This document shows, in pieces, positions 24,456 through 32,867 of a stretch of 43,213 nt of DNA. Position numbers and translations under genes: made by a program. The notes beneath the pieces were generated by a model that saw only the letters and a list, made by a program, of their open reading frames with translations, was not told the DNA's origin and ran no database searches. How positions within the stretch are numbered: position 1 is the first letter of the stretch; each line of letters begins with the position of its first letter. This DNA comes from Sphingomonadaceae bacterium (GTDB lineage: Bacteria; Pseudomonadota; Alphaproteobacteria; Sphingomonadales; Sphingomonadaceae), in NCBI GenBank assembly GCA_016462305.1, contig JAEMTM010000002.1, forward strand, positions 1 to 43,213, in the 5' to 3' direction.

Positions 24456-25645
24456 GCCAGCGCCTTCCACTCAAAGGCTTTCGCGTAATCAGCGCGGAGC
24501 AATATGGTGCAGGACCGTATGGCACCATGTTCCTGGCTCAGCTGGGCGCTGACGTTATCAAAATCGAGCCGCCAAAAGGTGGCGACTCCGCGCGCCATGT
24601 CGGCCCGCACTGGCTGCGCGAAGGTGAGAGTCTGTATTTCCAGAGCTTCAATCTTAACAAGCGTTCCCTGACGCTCGATCTCGGAACCGATGAGGGGCAG
24701 GAGGTTTTGCACCGGCTGGTTGCAGATGCGCATGTCGTTGCCAACAATCTGCGCGGCGATGTTCCCGCTAAAGTAGGACTTACATATGACGCTCTTAAGG
24801 CTGTAAACCCCGCGATCATCTGTGCGCATATTTCGGCATATGGTCGCGATAACATTCGTTCAAAGTGGCCTGGATATGATTATCTGATGCAGGCCGAAGC
24901 CGGGTTTTGCTGGCTTACCGGTGAACCGGACGGCCCGCCCGCCCGTTTCGGCCTGTCGATGGTGGATTTCATGACTGGCACGCAAATGGCCGTTGGTCTC
25001 CTCGCTGCTTTGCTTGACGCACAACGTACCGGCGAAGGCTGCGATGTCGATGTCGACCTGCTATCGGCTGCGCTGCATCAACTCAGCTATCCAGCAATCT
25101 GGTACATGAACAATGGTGATGTAACCACGCGCGCTCCCCATAGCGCACATCCTTCGGCAACGCCGAGCCAGATGTTTCGTGCCGCTGATGGCTGGATGTT
25201 CATAATGGCGCAACTGCCGAAATTCTGGTCGATCCTTGTCGACCGGATTGGCCATCTTGAACTTGGCGAGGATGTTCGCTATACCACGCCGCAATCCAGA
25301 CTGGAAAACCGCGCTGCGTTATCTGACGAATTGAACGCGATATTTTCGGAGCATCCCGTTCGCCATTGGCAGGCGTTGCTTGAGGGACATATGCCGATTG
25401 CGCCAGTCTATGCGATGGATCAGGCCCTCGATAATCCTTGGCTTGAAACAATTGCCATGCGCGATATCGTGGCGCACCCAGACATGCCCGAAATGCACGT
25501 GCTGTCCAGCCCCATCAAGCTAAATGGCCAAAGGTTGCCGAACAAGGCAGGACCGTTGCTCGGCCAGGATAGCGACGCGATTTTGGGCGAAGTTGGATAT
25601 GATGCCGTTGCCATCGCCAAGATGCGGGCCAATGGCGTAATTTGA
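24452..25645 (+). CDS. CaiB/BaiF CoA-transferase 2
   Basis: A 397-residue family III CoA-transferase: GFRVISAEQYGAGPYGTMFLAQLGADVIKIEPP, FNLNKRSLTLDLGTDEG, and catalytic Asp172 in LSMVDFMTGTQ. The GTG start overlaps the dehydrogenase stop (GTGA). It is followed 3 bases later by a second CaiB gene, so the two may form a heteromer as in some succinyl-CoA-dependent transferases, although both keep an aspartate. In the itaconate pathway of Pseudomonas a CaiB-type transferase activates the free acid; a similar role on a C5 dicarboxylate is inferred. Confidence 0.9.
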   Translation: MSQRLPLKGFRVISAEQYGAGPYGTMFLAQLGADVIKIEPPKGGDSARHVGPHWLREGESLYFQSFNLNKRSLTLDLGTDEGQEVLHRLVADAHVVANNLRGDVPAKVGLTYDALKAVNPAIICAHISAYGRDNIRSKWPGYDYLMQAEAGFCWLTGEPDGPPARFGLSMVDFMTGTQMAVGLLAALLDAQRTGEGCDVDVDLLSAALHQLSYPAIWYMNNGDVTTRAPHSAHPSATPSQMFRAADGWMFIMAQLPKFWSILVDRIGHLELGEDVRYTTPQSRLENRAALSDELNAIFSEHPVRHWQALLEGHMPIAPVYAMDQALDNPWLETIAMRDIVAHPDMPEMHVLSSPIKLNGQRLPNKAGPLLGQDSDAILGEVGYDAVAIAKMRANGVI

Positions 25646-25648
25646 ACC

Positions 25649-26731
25649 GTGGGCAAGCTTTCCGACATTAAGGTAATTGACCTCTCAGTGTTCCTTCCCG
25701 GCCCGATGCTGACGATGATGATGGCGGATCAGGGAGCGGAGGTTATCAAGATTGAGACCGCGACCGGCGATCCTGCGCGGGAGCAGGCCCCGTTTGAAGC
25801 TGGCCAATCGGTGTGGTTCCGCAACCTCAATCGCGGTAAAAAGAGCGTAGTGCTGGATCTGAAAAGCGATGACGGCAAAGCTCGGCTTTGGGAATTAATC
25901 GAGCAGGCCGATGTGTTCGTTGAAGGTTTTCGGCCGGGCGTTATGCGCCGTCTCGGTTTTGACTATGCCGCAGTTTCGGCGCGCAATCCGCGTATGGTGT
26001 ATTGTTCGATTTCCGCCTTCGGCCAGACCGGCAATCTTGCACATCATCCGGCGCATGACATGGCGGTGCAGGCGATGGCAGGGTTCCTTTCGGTCAATGA
26101 TGGCGCCGATGGCATGCCAGTTGTGCCCGGCACGCCGTCTGCTGATATGGCAGCTGGCCTTACCGGATTATCCGCTGTGTTGATGGCGCTGATCGGGCGG
26201 GAGCGGACTGGCAAAGGCGACTATGTGGATTGCGCGATGTTCGACAGCTTACTCCCATGGTGCGCGCATGTCGCTGGCGCGGCCATATCAGGTGGCGGAG
26301 CGCCACGCTCAAGCGAACAGCGCTCGCTCGGCGGCGCGGCTTTTTATCAGGTTTATCGAACCGCCGACGGTAAGTATATCGTGCTTGGCGGGCGCGAACT
26401 GAAATTCGTCGCTAATCTGATGACGGCGCTAGAACGGCCTGACCTGATCGCGATTGCCGAACTGCCCGCCGGTAAGCAGGGCGAACTCATCCGATTTCTC
26501 AGCGCGACATTCCTAACCAAAACACGCGATGACTGGGTGAATTGGTTTGCTGACAAAGATGTCGCTTTTTCGCCGGTTCTCGATTTCCGCGAAGCGTTTG
26601 ACCAACCGCACATCGCCGAGCGTGAATTGTTCATCGAGCATGATGGCGGACACCAGATCGCGCCTGCTATCCGCTTTGCGGGCGAGAACTGGACGCCTAC
26701 CCAAGCGCCGGAACTCAATGCGGATGGCTGA
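25649..26731 (+). CDS. CaiB/BaiF CoA-transferase 3
   Basis: A 360-residue family III CoA-transferase, slightly short for the family. It starts LSDIKVIDLSVFLPGPMLTMM, with NRGKKSVVLDLKSDDG, VEGFRPGVMRRLGFDY and Asp166 in GTPSADMAAG as catalytic candidate. The GTG at 25649 fits the conserved N-terminus but has no good Shine-Dalgarno, so it probably depends on translation of the previous gene. Its end lies 4 bases from the convergent GntR gene. Third CaiB enzyme in the window, which indicates that more than one acid, or one acid at two stages, is activated. Confidence 0.88.
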   Translation: MGKLSDIKVIDLSVFLPGPMLTMMMADQGAEVIKIETATGDPAREQAPFEAGQSVWFRNLNRGKKSVVLDLKSDDGKARLWELIEQADVFVEGFRPGVMRRLGFDYAAVSARNPRMVYCSISAFGQTGNLAHHPAHDMAVQAMAGFLSVNDGADGMPVVPGTPSADMAAGLTGLSAVLMALIGRERTGKGDYVDCAMFDSLLPWCAHVAGAAISGGGAPRSSEQRSLGGAAFYQVYRTADGKYIVLGGRELKFVANLMTALERPDLIAIAELPAGKQGELIRFLSATFLTKTRDDWVNWFADKDVAFSPVLDFREAFDQPHIAERELFIEHDGGHQIAPAIRFAGENWTPTQAPELNADG

Positions 26732-26735
26732 CCGT

Positions 26736-27461
26736 CTAGCCCTCGATATCGATGTGCATCGAATAGGCAAACCGGTCGCCGGGATGGTGGCTTGCCGAGA
26801 TTTCGAGTATGCGGTCGGCGGCATCATGATAGCAACGCAGGATGCGCAGCGTCGGCGCGCGTTTGGGGATGCCAAGCGCCTTGGCAACGTCCGCGCTGGC
26901 TGCGATCGCCTGAATATCCTGCGTGACCTTGATGAAATTGATCTTCGCAAGCCGTTCGATCTGCTTGAAAATAGTATCTTCGCCGGGGCTGATTTTTGTC
27001 GCAATATCGCGCAGGCTTTCGTGAACATAAGCAACAGTGTGCGCAAGCGGTTCGGTCGAGTCAGCGCGCGTGCGCAGGCCCTGAAACCGGTTCCATCTTC
27101 CGCCCGCGACAAGGCCAAGCTGCTCGGCAATATTGCGCGGCAACGGGCCTTCTCCCAAGGGATCGAAAACTGCGCGGGTATTGCGGGCATATTGAAGAAT
27201 TTCGGCGACATTGGACAATGGCTGATGCAGTGCGCCGCCGCGCGCGGCGGCTGGCTGAATGCTCGTTCCCGAACCGCGTTTGCGCGAAATCAGGCCTTCG
27301 GTTTGCAACGAACGCAGCGCCTCGCGCACTGTAAATCGCGACACGGCATAGCGTTTGCACAGGTCGCTTTCGGTCGGAAAGGCATCGGCCTTGTATGTTC
27401 CGCTGAGGATTTCCTCGCGCAGTTCGTCGGCCAATTCCTTGTAACGCGGCTTTGCGGCCAA
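26736..27461 (-). CDS. GntR-family transcriptional regulator, HutC/UTRA type
   Basis: A 241-residue regulator. Residues 5-68 form the winged helix (LREEILSGTY, FPTESDLCKRYAVSRFTV, EALRSLQTEGLISRKRGSG); residues about 85-241 form a UTRA ligand-binding domain ending ILEISASHHPGDRFAYSMH. The start is TTG 27461, supported by a GGGGAGA Shine-Dalgarno 7 bases upstream and by the family N-terminus; there is no ATG near. HutC-type regulators are usually repressors released by a pathway intermediate. It is the only regulator in the window and the best candidate to bind the five TTGTCCGGACAA palindromes. No such site lies in its own 32-base divergent gap, so autoregulation through this motif is not apparent. 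Confidence 0.92.
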   Translation of the reverse strand: MAAKPRYKELADELREEILSGTYKADAFPTESDLCKRYAVSRFTVREALRSLQTEGLISRKRGSGTSIQPAAARGGALHQPLSNVAEILQYARNTRAVFDPLGEGPLPRNIAEQLGLVAGGRWNRFQGLRTRADSTEPLAHTVAYVHESLRDIATKISPGEDTIFKQIERLAKINFIKVTQDIQAIAASADVAKALGIPKRAPTLRILRCYHDAADRILEISASHHPGDRFAYSMHIDIEG

Positions 27462-27493
27462 ATATCTTCTCCCCGTCGTGCGGCGATTACCGC

Positions 27494-28738
27494 ATGAGCA
27501 AGCCTTTAAGCCTAACCGAACAACTCGCCAAGCATTTGATGCGCAAGATCGACGGCGCGACACGCGATCGGGCGCGGCTGCATTTACTGGATTGGCTGGG
27601 ATGTGTGGCAGGCGCGCGGGATAGCAAGATTGCCGCGATGCTCAATCCAATGCAGAGTTCTCGCCTGATCCAGGCCATGTTTCTGGGCAATGTGCTCGAG
27701 ATGGATGATGTACATCGTTCCGCGGTGCTGCATCCCGGCCCCGTGATTTGGCCAAGCGCGTTAGGCGAAAACATTGGAGATATGGACGCGGTGCTCAACG
27801 CTGCGGTCGCAGGGTATGAGGCGATGATCGCCGTTGGCGCAACGCTGGATGCACATCATTACGCGCATTACCATCCAACCGCCACAGCGGGCGTCTTTGG
27901 CGCGGCCGCGACTTTCGCGCGGGGATTCGGCCAATCGCAGAAGCAGACAGTCGCATCGCTTGGTCTCGCAGGATCGGTCGCTGGCGGATTGTGGCAGATG
28001 CGGCATGAAGATGTGACCACAAAGCAATGGCATGTCGCGCACGCTTGGGGAACCGCGCGTTCTGCGGTTGAATATGCCGAATATGGCGTTACCGGACCGC
28101 GCTTTATTCTCGAAGGTTCACAGGGACTTTACGCAGCCACTTGCAAAAGCCCAAAGCCGATGGAATTCCCGAACCGCTGGCGCATCTGGGATGTCAGTTT
28201 CAAACCATGGGCTGCGTGTCGTCATGCGCATCCAGCCATTGACGCAGCGCTTGAATTGCAGGCCCTGCTGGGCAAACTCGACGGCGAGATAGTCATTGAG
28301 ACTTACGCCGATGCGATTGCTTTTTGCGACAACCCCGACCCCAAGACACCGCAGCAGGCAAAGTTTTCACTGCAACATGCGGTAGCGATTGTTGCGACCA
28401 GCGGTGTGCCAACGCTTGCTGATTTCGAGCCTGCTGCGATCCGTAAGCTGGCGAAAGCAAGAGCGCGGGTGACTGTGCGCGCATGCAAGGACATCACCGT
28501 GCGTTACCCTTTACACTATGGCGCGCGCGTCACTTGCAACAGACAGGCGGTCGAAATGATCGACACGCTTGGCGACCCGGAACGCCCGATGAGCGAGATG
28601 CAGATCATCGACAAAGCGCGGGCGCTGATGGCGTGGGGTGGGCTGTCAGGGAAGAATGCGGACAAGGCGGTCAAGCTGGCGCTGGAAGGCGATGATCCTC
28701 TGGCGATCCACAAAATGCTCGGGAAATGGCTCGTATGA
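27494..28738 (+). CDS. MmgE/PrpD family protein 1
   Basis: A 414-residue MmgE/PrpD-fold protein: LTEQLAKHLMRK, HLLDWLGCVAGA, NVLEMDDVHRSAVLHPGPV, YHPTATAGVFGAAA, and KPWAACRHAHPAIDAA. The family includes 2-methylcitrate dehydratase, cis-aconitate decarboxylase and iminodisuccinate epimerase, all acting on branched or substituted polycarboxylates. ATG 27494 begins the conserved N-terminus and lies 32 bases from the divergent GntR start. It leads the nine-gene operon and overlaps a second MmgE/PrpD gene (ATGA). A MmgE/PrpD gene also accompanies the itaconate genes of Pseudomonas aeruginosa. Reaction inferred as dehydration, epimerisation or decarboxylation of a dicarboxylate. Confidence 0.88.
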   Translation: MSKPLSLTEQLAKHLMRKIDGATRDRARLHLLDWLGCVAGARDSKIAAMLNPMQSSRLIQAMFLGNVLEMDDVHRSAVLHPGPVIWPSALGENIGDMDAVLNAAVAGYEAMIAVGATLDAHHYAHYHPTATAGVFGAAATFARGFGQSQKQTVASLGLAGSVAGGLWQMRHEDVTTKQWHVAHAWGTARSAVEYAEYGVTGPRFILEGSQGLYAATCKSPKPMEFPNRWRIWDVSFKPWAACRHAHPAIDAALELQALLGKLDGEIVIETYADAIAFCDNPDPKTPQQAKFSLQHAVAIVATSGVPTLADFEPAAIRKLAKARARVTVRACKDITVRYPLHYGARVTCNRQAVEMIDTLGDPERPMSEMQIIDKARALMAWGGLSGKNADKAVKLALEGDDPLAIHKMLGKWLV

Positions 28739-30015
28739 GCCACATCGCCGCCATCCTTGATTTCGCTGCCGCGCCGCACGTTTTACTACCGCAGGTGCGG
28801 GCAGATGCCGAGCGCTTGCTGGCGGATACGTTGGCGGGCGGAGCCGCCGGTGCGGCGTCGCCGGAGGCGCTGAATCTTTTGCCAGCGGTGCGTGGATGGG
28901 GCGCAGGCGATGAGGCACGGACGTTGTCGGCGAATAAGCTGCCTGCGCCGTCTGCTGCATTTTTCAACGGTTTTGCGATCCATTGTCTCGAATGGGATGC
29001 AGTGCATGAGCCTGCCGTTGTTCACGCCCTATCGGCGGTGACGGCGGCGTTGTTGGCGGCATCGGACCGGGCGACCGGAAGCGAAAGCGATGATTTCCTG
29101 ATTGCCCTTGCGGTCGGGGTCGATATCGCCAGCGGGCTTGGCTTGTCGGCCACTGGCCCGATGCAATTTTTCCGTCCCGCAACCGCAGGCGTAATTGGCG
29201 CAGCATTGGCCGTAGCGCGGCTGGAAGGCCTGTCGCACGACCAGATGGCGGACGTGCTGGGCCTTGCCTACAGCTTTGCAGGCGGGACAATGCAGGCGCA
29301 TTTCGAGGCGTCGATTGCGCTGCCACTGCAAATCGGTCGCGCGGCGCAGGCGGCGGTTCAGGCTGTGGATCTGGTGAAGGCTGGATTGAGTGGTCCGCAT
29401 GATGTTCTCGAGGGACCGTTCGGCTATTCCAATTTGGTCGAGCCGCTCGACTTGTCCAGCTATGCCGCCAGCCTTGGCACCGTCTGGCGGATTAGCGAGG
29501 TCAGTATCAAACCCTACCCATCGGGCAGGGCGAGTCACGGAGCCTTGGGCGCGCTTGCCGAGTTGCAAAATGCGGGCGCGGTCTCGCTTGAAACAGTCCT
29601 GAGCGTTGAATTGTTCGCACCGCCGCTGATCCACCGCCTTGTCGGTCGCCAATACCAGCATGACGCGCCGATGAGTTACAATCGGCTATGTCTTGCTTTT
29701 CTTGCGCCGCTCATGCTGCGCGACGGGTATATCGACCCGCGTTTGAATGACGCCATCCCCTCATTGGCTGAAAAGGTAACGGTCACGTTGGATGAAAATC
29801 CGGATGGAAATGCCATGTCGCCGCAGCGGTTGGTAGTGAGGTTCAAGGACGGCGCGACCATTGAACGTCAGATCGATGCCAATCTCGGCAGCCCCGATGC
29901 GCCGATGTCACCCGCGCAATATGCGGCCAAATATGACCTGTGCCGTGCACTTGCCCCCAACTGCGATCCACGCATTTTCGATGATCCCTTATCTTACGCA
30001 ACGGACCCCAGATGA
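28735..30015 (+). CDS. MmgE/PrpD family protein 2
   Basis: A 426-residue paralogue. It keeps GFAIHCLEWDAVHEPAVVHALSAV, FFRPATAGVIGAALA, FAGGTMQAHFEASIALPLQIGRAA, and KPYPSGRASHGALGAL, but the active-site D-D-x-H of protein 1 (MDDVH) is EWDAVH here, so one acidic residue differs. The start overlaps the first gene by 4 bases. Adjacent divergent pairs of MmgE/PrpD genes suggest either a heteromer or two consecutive steps. No signal peptide, cytosolic. Length is normal for the family. Confidence 0.87.
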   Translation: MSHIAAILDFAAAPHVLLPQVRADAERLLADTLAGGAAGAASPEALNLLPAVRGWGAGDEARTLSANKLPAPSAAFFNGFAIHCLEWDAVHEPAVVHALSAVTAALLAASDRATGSESDDFLIALAVGVDIASGLGLSATGPMQFFRPATAGVIGAALAVARLEGLSHDQMADVLGLAYSFAGGTMQAHFEASIALPLQIGRAAQAAVQAVDLVKAGLSGPHDVLEGPFGYSNLVEPLDLSSYAASLGTVWRISEVSIKPYPSGRASHGALGALAELQNAGAVSLETVLSVELFAPPLIHRLVGRQYQHDAPMSYNRLCLAFLAPLMLRDGYIDPRLNDAIPSLAEKVTVTLDENPDGNAMSPQRLVVRFKDGATIERQIDANLGSPDAPMSPAQYAAKYDLCRALAPNCDPRIFDDPLSYATDPR

Positions 30016-31370
30016 GTTTCCCAACCTATTTCGAAGCCTTTGATACCAAGCAGATGCTGGCCGACTATCCGGTCGGTGACGCGTTCACCGCGCGCTATGC
30101 CGCGATGTCGCGCGACGAACTGCATGCGCTGCAAAACGAGCGATTTTTGACGCTGATGAAGCGCGGGTGGGAAATACCCTTTTACCAACGTCTCTGGGGC
30201 GAAAAGGGAATACATCCAGGCGATATAAGCAGCCTCGCTGATATTGACAAACTGCCCGTATATGACAAATCTGACCTGATGGCCTCGGTGAACGCACATC
30301 CGCCTTATGGGGACTTCGATGGTCGGGAAAATTCGCCTGTGGTGTTCCACACCACGAGCGGCACGACGGGACGGCCGCAACCTTTGATGTTCGGACCCAA
30401 GGGGCGCGAAATCACCAATCTGCTCGTTGGCCGAATGTACCGCTGGATGGGGCTGCAGTCATCGGACGTGGTTCATTCGGTTTACGGTCATGGCATGATT
30501 AACGGCGGTCATTATATCCGCGAAGCCGTGACGCACTTTACAAATTCGCTGTTTCTGTCCGCCGGTACAGGCATCGAAACGCGCAGCGCAGCGCAAGTTC
30601 AGTTGCTGGCCGATTTCGGGGTGACAGTGATGGTCGGCTTTGTCGATTATATCCGCAAGCTTGCCGATGTTGCGCGCGAGGCTGGATTGCTTGAGCAGAT
30701 AAATCTTAAAATGATCATCGGCCATCTTGGCACCGAAGACCGCGCCTCAACCGAGGCGGCATGGGGCGGGGCAAAGGCCTATGACTGGTATGGCGTCGGC
30801 GATACGGGAAGCATCGCAGGCGAAGGCCCCGACCGCGACGGGCTGTATGTCTGGGAAGATGCGCAATATCTCGAACTTCTTGGCGTCGATGATGGGCTGC
30901 CTGTTGCGCATGGAAAGACTGGCGACATGGTGGTGACCTGCCTGTTCAAGGATGACATCGCACCGTGCATCCGCTTCAATACACATGACATCACGCATGA
31001 ACTGGACGGACGAGGTGAATTGGCGTTCAAGCGTATCGCTGGCTTTAAGGGCCGAAGCGACAATATGGTCAAGCTGCGCGGTGTTAACCTGTTCCCGCAC
31101 GCGATCGGTGCATTGATCGAAAACCGTGCAGATTTGACCGGTGAATATATCTGTACCGTAAAACGCGACCCGATGACACAGCGCGATGATATGGTTGTGC
31201 TAATTGAAAGTCGGGGCGGGACCGACATAAGCCAAGTTTCCGCGCTGCTCCGGCAGGGTTTAAATGTCGACGTATGCGTTGAACTGTGCGCGCCCGGAGG
31301 GACCGCCAGCCTGACGCAGATTGATGTGCGGCAAAAACCGATCCGGCTCATAGATGAGCGCGGCCTATGA
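30012..31370 (+). CDS. Phenylacetate-CoA ligase-like (PaaK/ANL) acyl-CoA synthetase
   Basis: A 452-residue adenylate-forming enzyme. Core motifs: TTSGTTGRPQPLMFG (phosphate loop), YDWYGVGDTGSIAGE (replacing the usual YGxTE), FNTHDITHEL (adenosine Asp), and GRSDNMVKLRGVNLFP before the C-terminal domain; a Lys in RQKPIRLID may be the A10 lysine. It couples an aromatic or short carboxylic acid to CoA with ATP. Start overlaps MmgE/PrpD 2 (ATGA), and its stop overlaps the amidase start. It provides ATP-dependent activation in a cluster otherwise rich in CoA-transferases, so at least one acid enters without a CoA donor. Confidence 0.9.
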   Translation: MSFPTYFEAFDTKQMLADYPVGDAFTARYAAMSRDELHALQNERFLTLMKRGWEIPFYQRLWGEKGIHPGDISSLADIDKLPVYDKSDLMASVNAHPPYGDFDGRENSPVVFHTTSGTTGRPQPLMFGPKGREITNLLVGRMYRWMGLQSSDVVHSVYGHGMINGGHYIREAVTHFTNSLFLSAGTGIETRSAAQVQLLADFGVTVMVGFVDYIRKLADVAREAGLLEQINLKMIIGHLGTEDRASTEAAWGGAKAYDWYGVGDTGSIAGEGPDRDGLYVWEDAQYLELLGVDDGLPVAHGKTGDMVVTCLFKDDIAPCIRFNTHDITHELDGRGELAFKRIAGFKGRSDNMVKLRGVNLFPHAIGALIENRADLTGEYICTVKRDPMTQRDDMVVLIESRGGTDISQVSALLRQGLNVDVCVELCAPGGTASLTQIDVRQKPIRLIDERGL

Positions 31371-32551
31371 TTGACTGGGACGCCCTCGAAGTCGCCAACG
31401 CGCCGCTGAATGCCTTCACCGATTTTGATAGGTCGGCGACTGATGCGGAAGGCGCACTCGCCGGGCTGACCATCGGGGTTAAAGCCAACGTCATGGTCAA
31501 CGGCCTACCGTGGACGGGCGGGTGCGAAGTGTTTCGGAACCGCATCGCCGAGCGTGATGCGGAGGTGGTGGCAAAGCTGCGCGCGGCGGGCGCAGTCATT
31601 ATTGGCACGACAAATATGGAAGAAGCCGCGCTGGGCGCAAAGACGGACAACCCGTTTTTCGGTGCGACGCAAAATCCGCATAGACTGGGGTACACGCCCG
31701 GTGGTTCTTCGGGCGGCAGCGGCGCAGCCGTTGCGGCAGGGTTATGCGATGCTGCCTTGGGAACCGACACAATGGGTTCGATCCGCATTCCGGCGGCCTA
31801 TTGCGGGGTATACGGTTTCAAGCCTGCGCACAGCGCAGTGTCTCAGGACGGGCTGGAGATGACCGAACCCTCGCTGGATACCATCGGTCCACTCGCGCGA
31901 GATCTCGACGTACTGGAACGGGTGTCTCGGGTGATCTCGAATTTTGGTGGAGGTGTTGCTGACGGTCCGGTTACAATCGTTAAAGCGTTAGGCGGCATCG
32001 AATGTGATCTTCCCGTACTGAACGCCTTCGAAGCTGCGCAATTGGCCCTCGGCGCGAATGTTGAAATTGAACTGCCTTATCCGCCCAGTCGCATCCGCTT
32101 TGCCGGCTTCATTCGGGCTTCGCGCTTTTTGGCAGCGCATCTGGCGGATGCTGAACCAGTCAAAATTTCGCCCGCACTCGCCAAATTGTTGACCTATGGC
32201 CCCAAACGCAGCGCAGCCGACCTGGCTGAGGATGCACAAGTAATCGCCGAAACAAAGGCCGCATTGAAGGCGGCGCTCGAAACCTACGGCGCAATCCTGA
32301 TGCCGACTGCCCCGCAAGCCGCTTTCCCACACAGCAAGGCTGCCCCCGCTAATCAAGCCGACTTTACGTGCCTTGCCAATATTGCAGGTCTGCCCGCCAT
32401 CGCCATCCCCGCAGGCTGGAGCAATGACGGTCTACCCGTCGGCGTCCAGCTCGTCGGCAAGGCCGGGGACGAAGCTGGTCTGTTCGCGCTGGCCCGTAAA
32501 CTCGACGCCGCTCTTGCCGCCTATCGCCCGCCTGCTTATTTCGGATATTGA
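31367..32551 (+). CDS. Amidase (amidase signature family)
   Basis: A 394-residue amidase with Ser-cisSer-Lys residues: Lys39 (IGVKANVMVNG), Ser114/Ser115 (TPGGSSGGSGAAVAAG) and Ser138 (GTDTMGSIRIPA; the usual TGGS is TMGS). It hydrolyses a carboxamide to acid and ammonia in the cytosol. Slightly shorter than typical 450-500-residue members, with a trimmed middle region. The start overlaps the ligase stop (ATGA). Together with three PuuE-like hydrolases it would suit the half-amidase step after cyclic imide opening (inference). Confidence 0.9.
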   Translation: MIDWDALEVANAPLNAFTDFDRSATDAEGALAGLTIGVKANVMVNGLPWTGGCEVFRNRIAERDAEVVAKLRAAGAVIIGTTNMEEAALGAKTDNPFFGATQNPHRLGYTPGGSSGGSGAAVAAGLCDAALGTDTMGSIRIPAAYCGVYGFKPAHSAVSQDGLEMTEPSLDTIGPLARDLDVLERVSRVISNFGGGVADGPVTIVKALGGIECDLPVLNAFEAAQLALGANVEIELPYPPSRIRFAGFIRASRFLAAHLADAEPVKISPALAKLLTYGPKRSAADLAEDAQVIAETKAALKAALETYGAILMPTAPQAAFPHSKAAPANQADFTCLANIAGLPAIAIPAGWSNDGLPVGVQLVGKAGDEAGLFALARKLDAALAAYRPPAYFGY

Positions 32552-32561
32552 GGAGGAAAAC

Positions 32562-32867
32562 ATGCGTATCATCTGTTTGTTCAACCTGAAGGAAGGCGCC
32601 AGCGCCGAAGCCTACGAGGCGTGGGCGCGAGGGACCGATATTCCCGGCGTCAATGCACTCGGTTCGGTCAAGCGTTTTTCGGTCCACCGCGCTACTGGCC
32701 TGTTCGGCTCGGACGCCAAGCCGCCTTATGACTATATTGAGGTGATTGACATTCACGGCATGGACGCCTTTGTCGGCGATGTCACTGACCCCGAATTCCA
32801 GAAAGTGGCGGCGGGATTTGGCGAGTTCACCGATAACCCGACATTCATTCTTACCGAAGACCTCTGA
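32562..32867 (+). CDS. REDY/HapK-like small protein
   Basis: A 101-residue ferredoxin-fold protein beginning MRIICLFNLKEGASAEAYEAWA, with PGVNALGSVKRFSVHRATGLFG and YDYIEVIDIHGMDAF. I recognise this as the REDY-like HapK pattern, a family named from prodigiosin-type (pyrrole) pathways but widely found with unknown roles. A strong GAGGAGG precedes the ATG, the only gene in this operon with its own clear Shine-Dalgarno and a gap (10 bases) from its neighbour. Stop and next start share TGATG. Function unknown; dimeric alpha-beta barrel proteins often act as small isomerases or cyclases. Confidence 0.78.
   Translation: MRIICLFNLKEGASAEAYEAWARGTDIPGVNALGSVKRFSVHRATGLFGSDAKPPYDYIEVIDIHGMDAFVGDVTDPEFQKVAAGFGEFTDNPTFILTEDL

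Noticed and set aside
27461..27494. Search for a sixth operator between the regulator and MmgE/PrpD 1
   Set aside because: The 32 bases contain no TTGT-N4-ACAA or half-site that I would trust.
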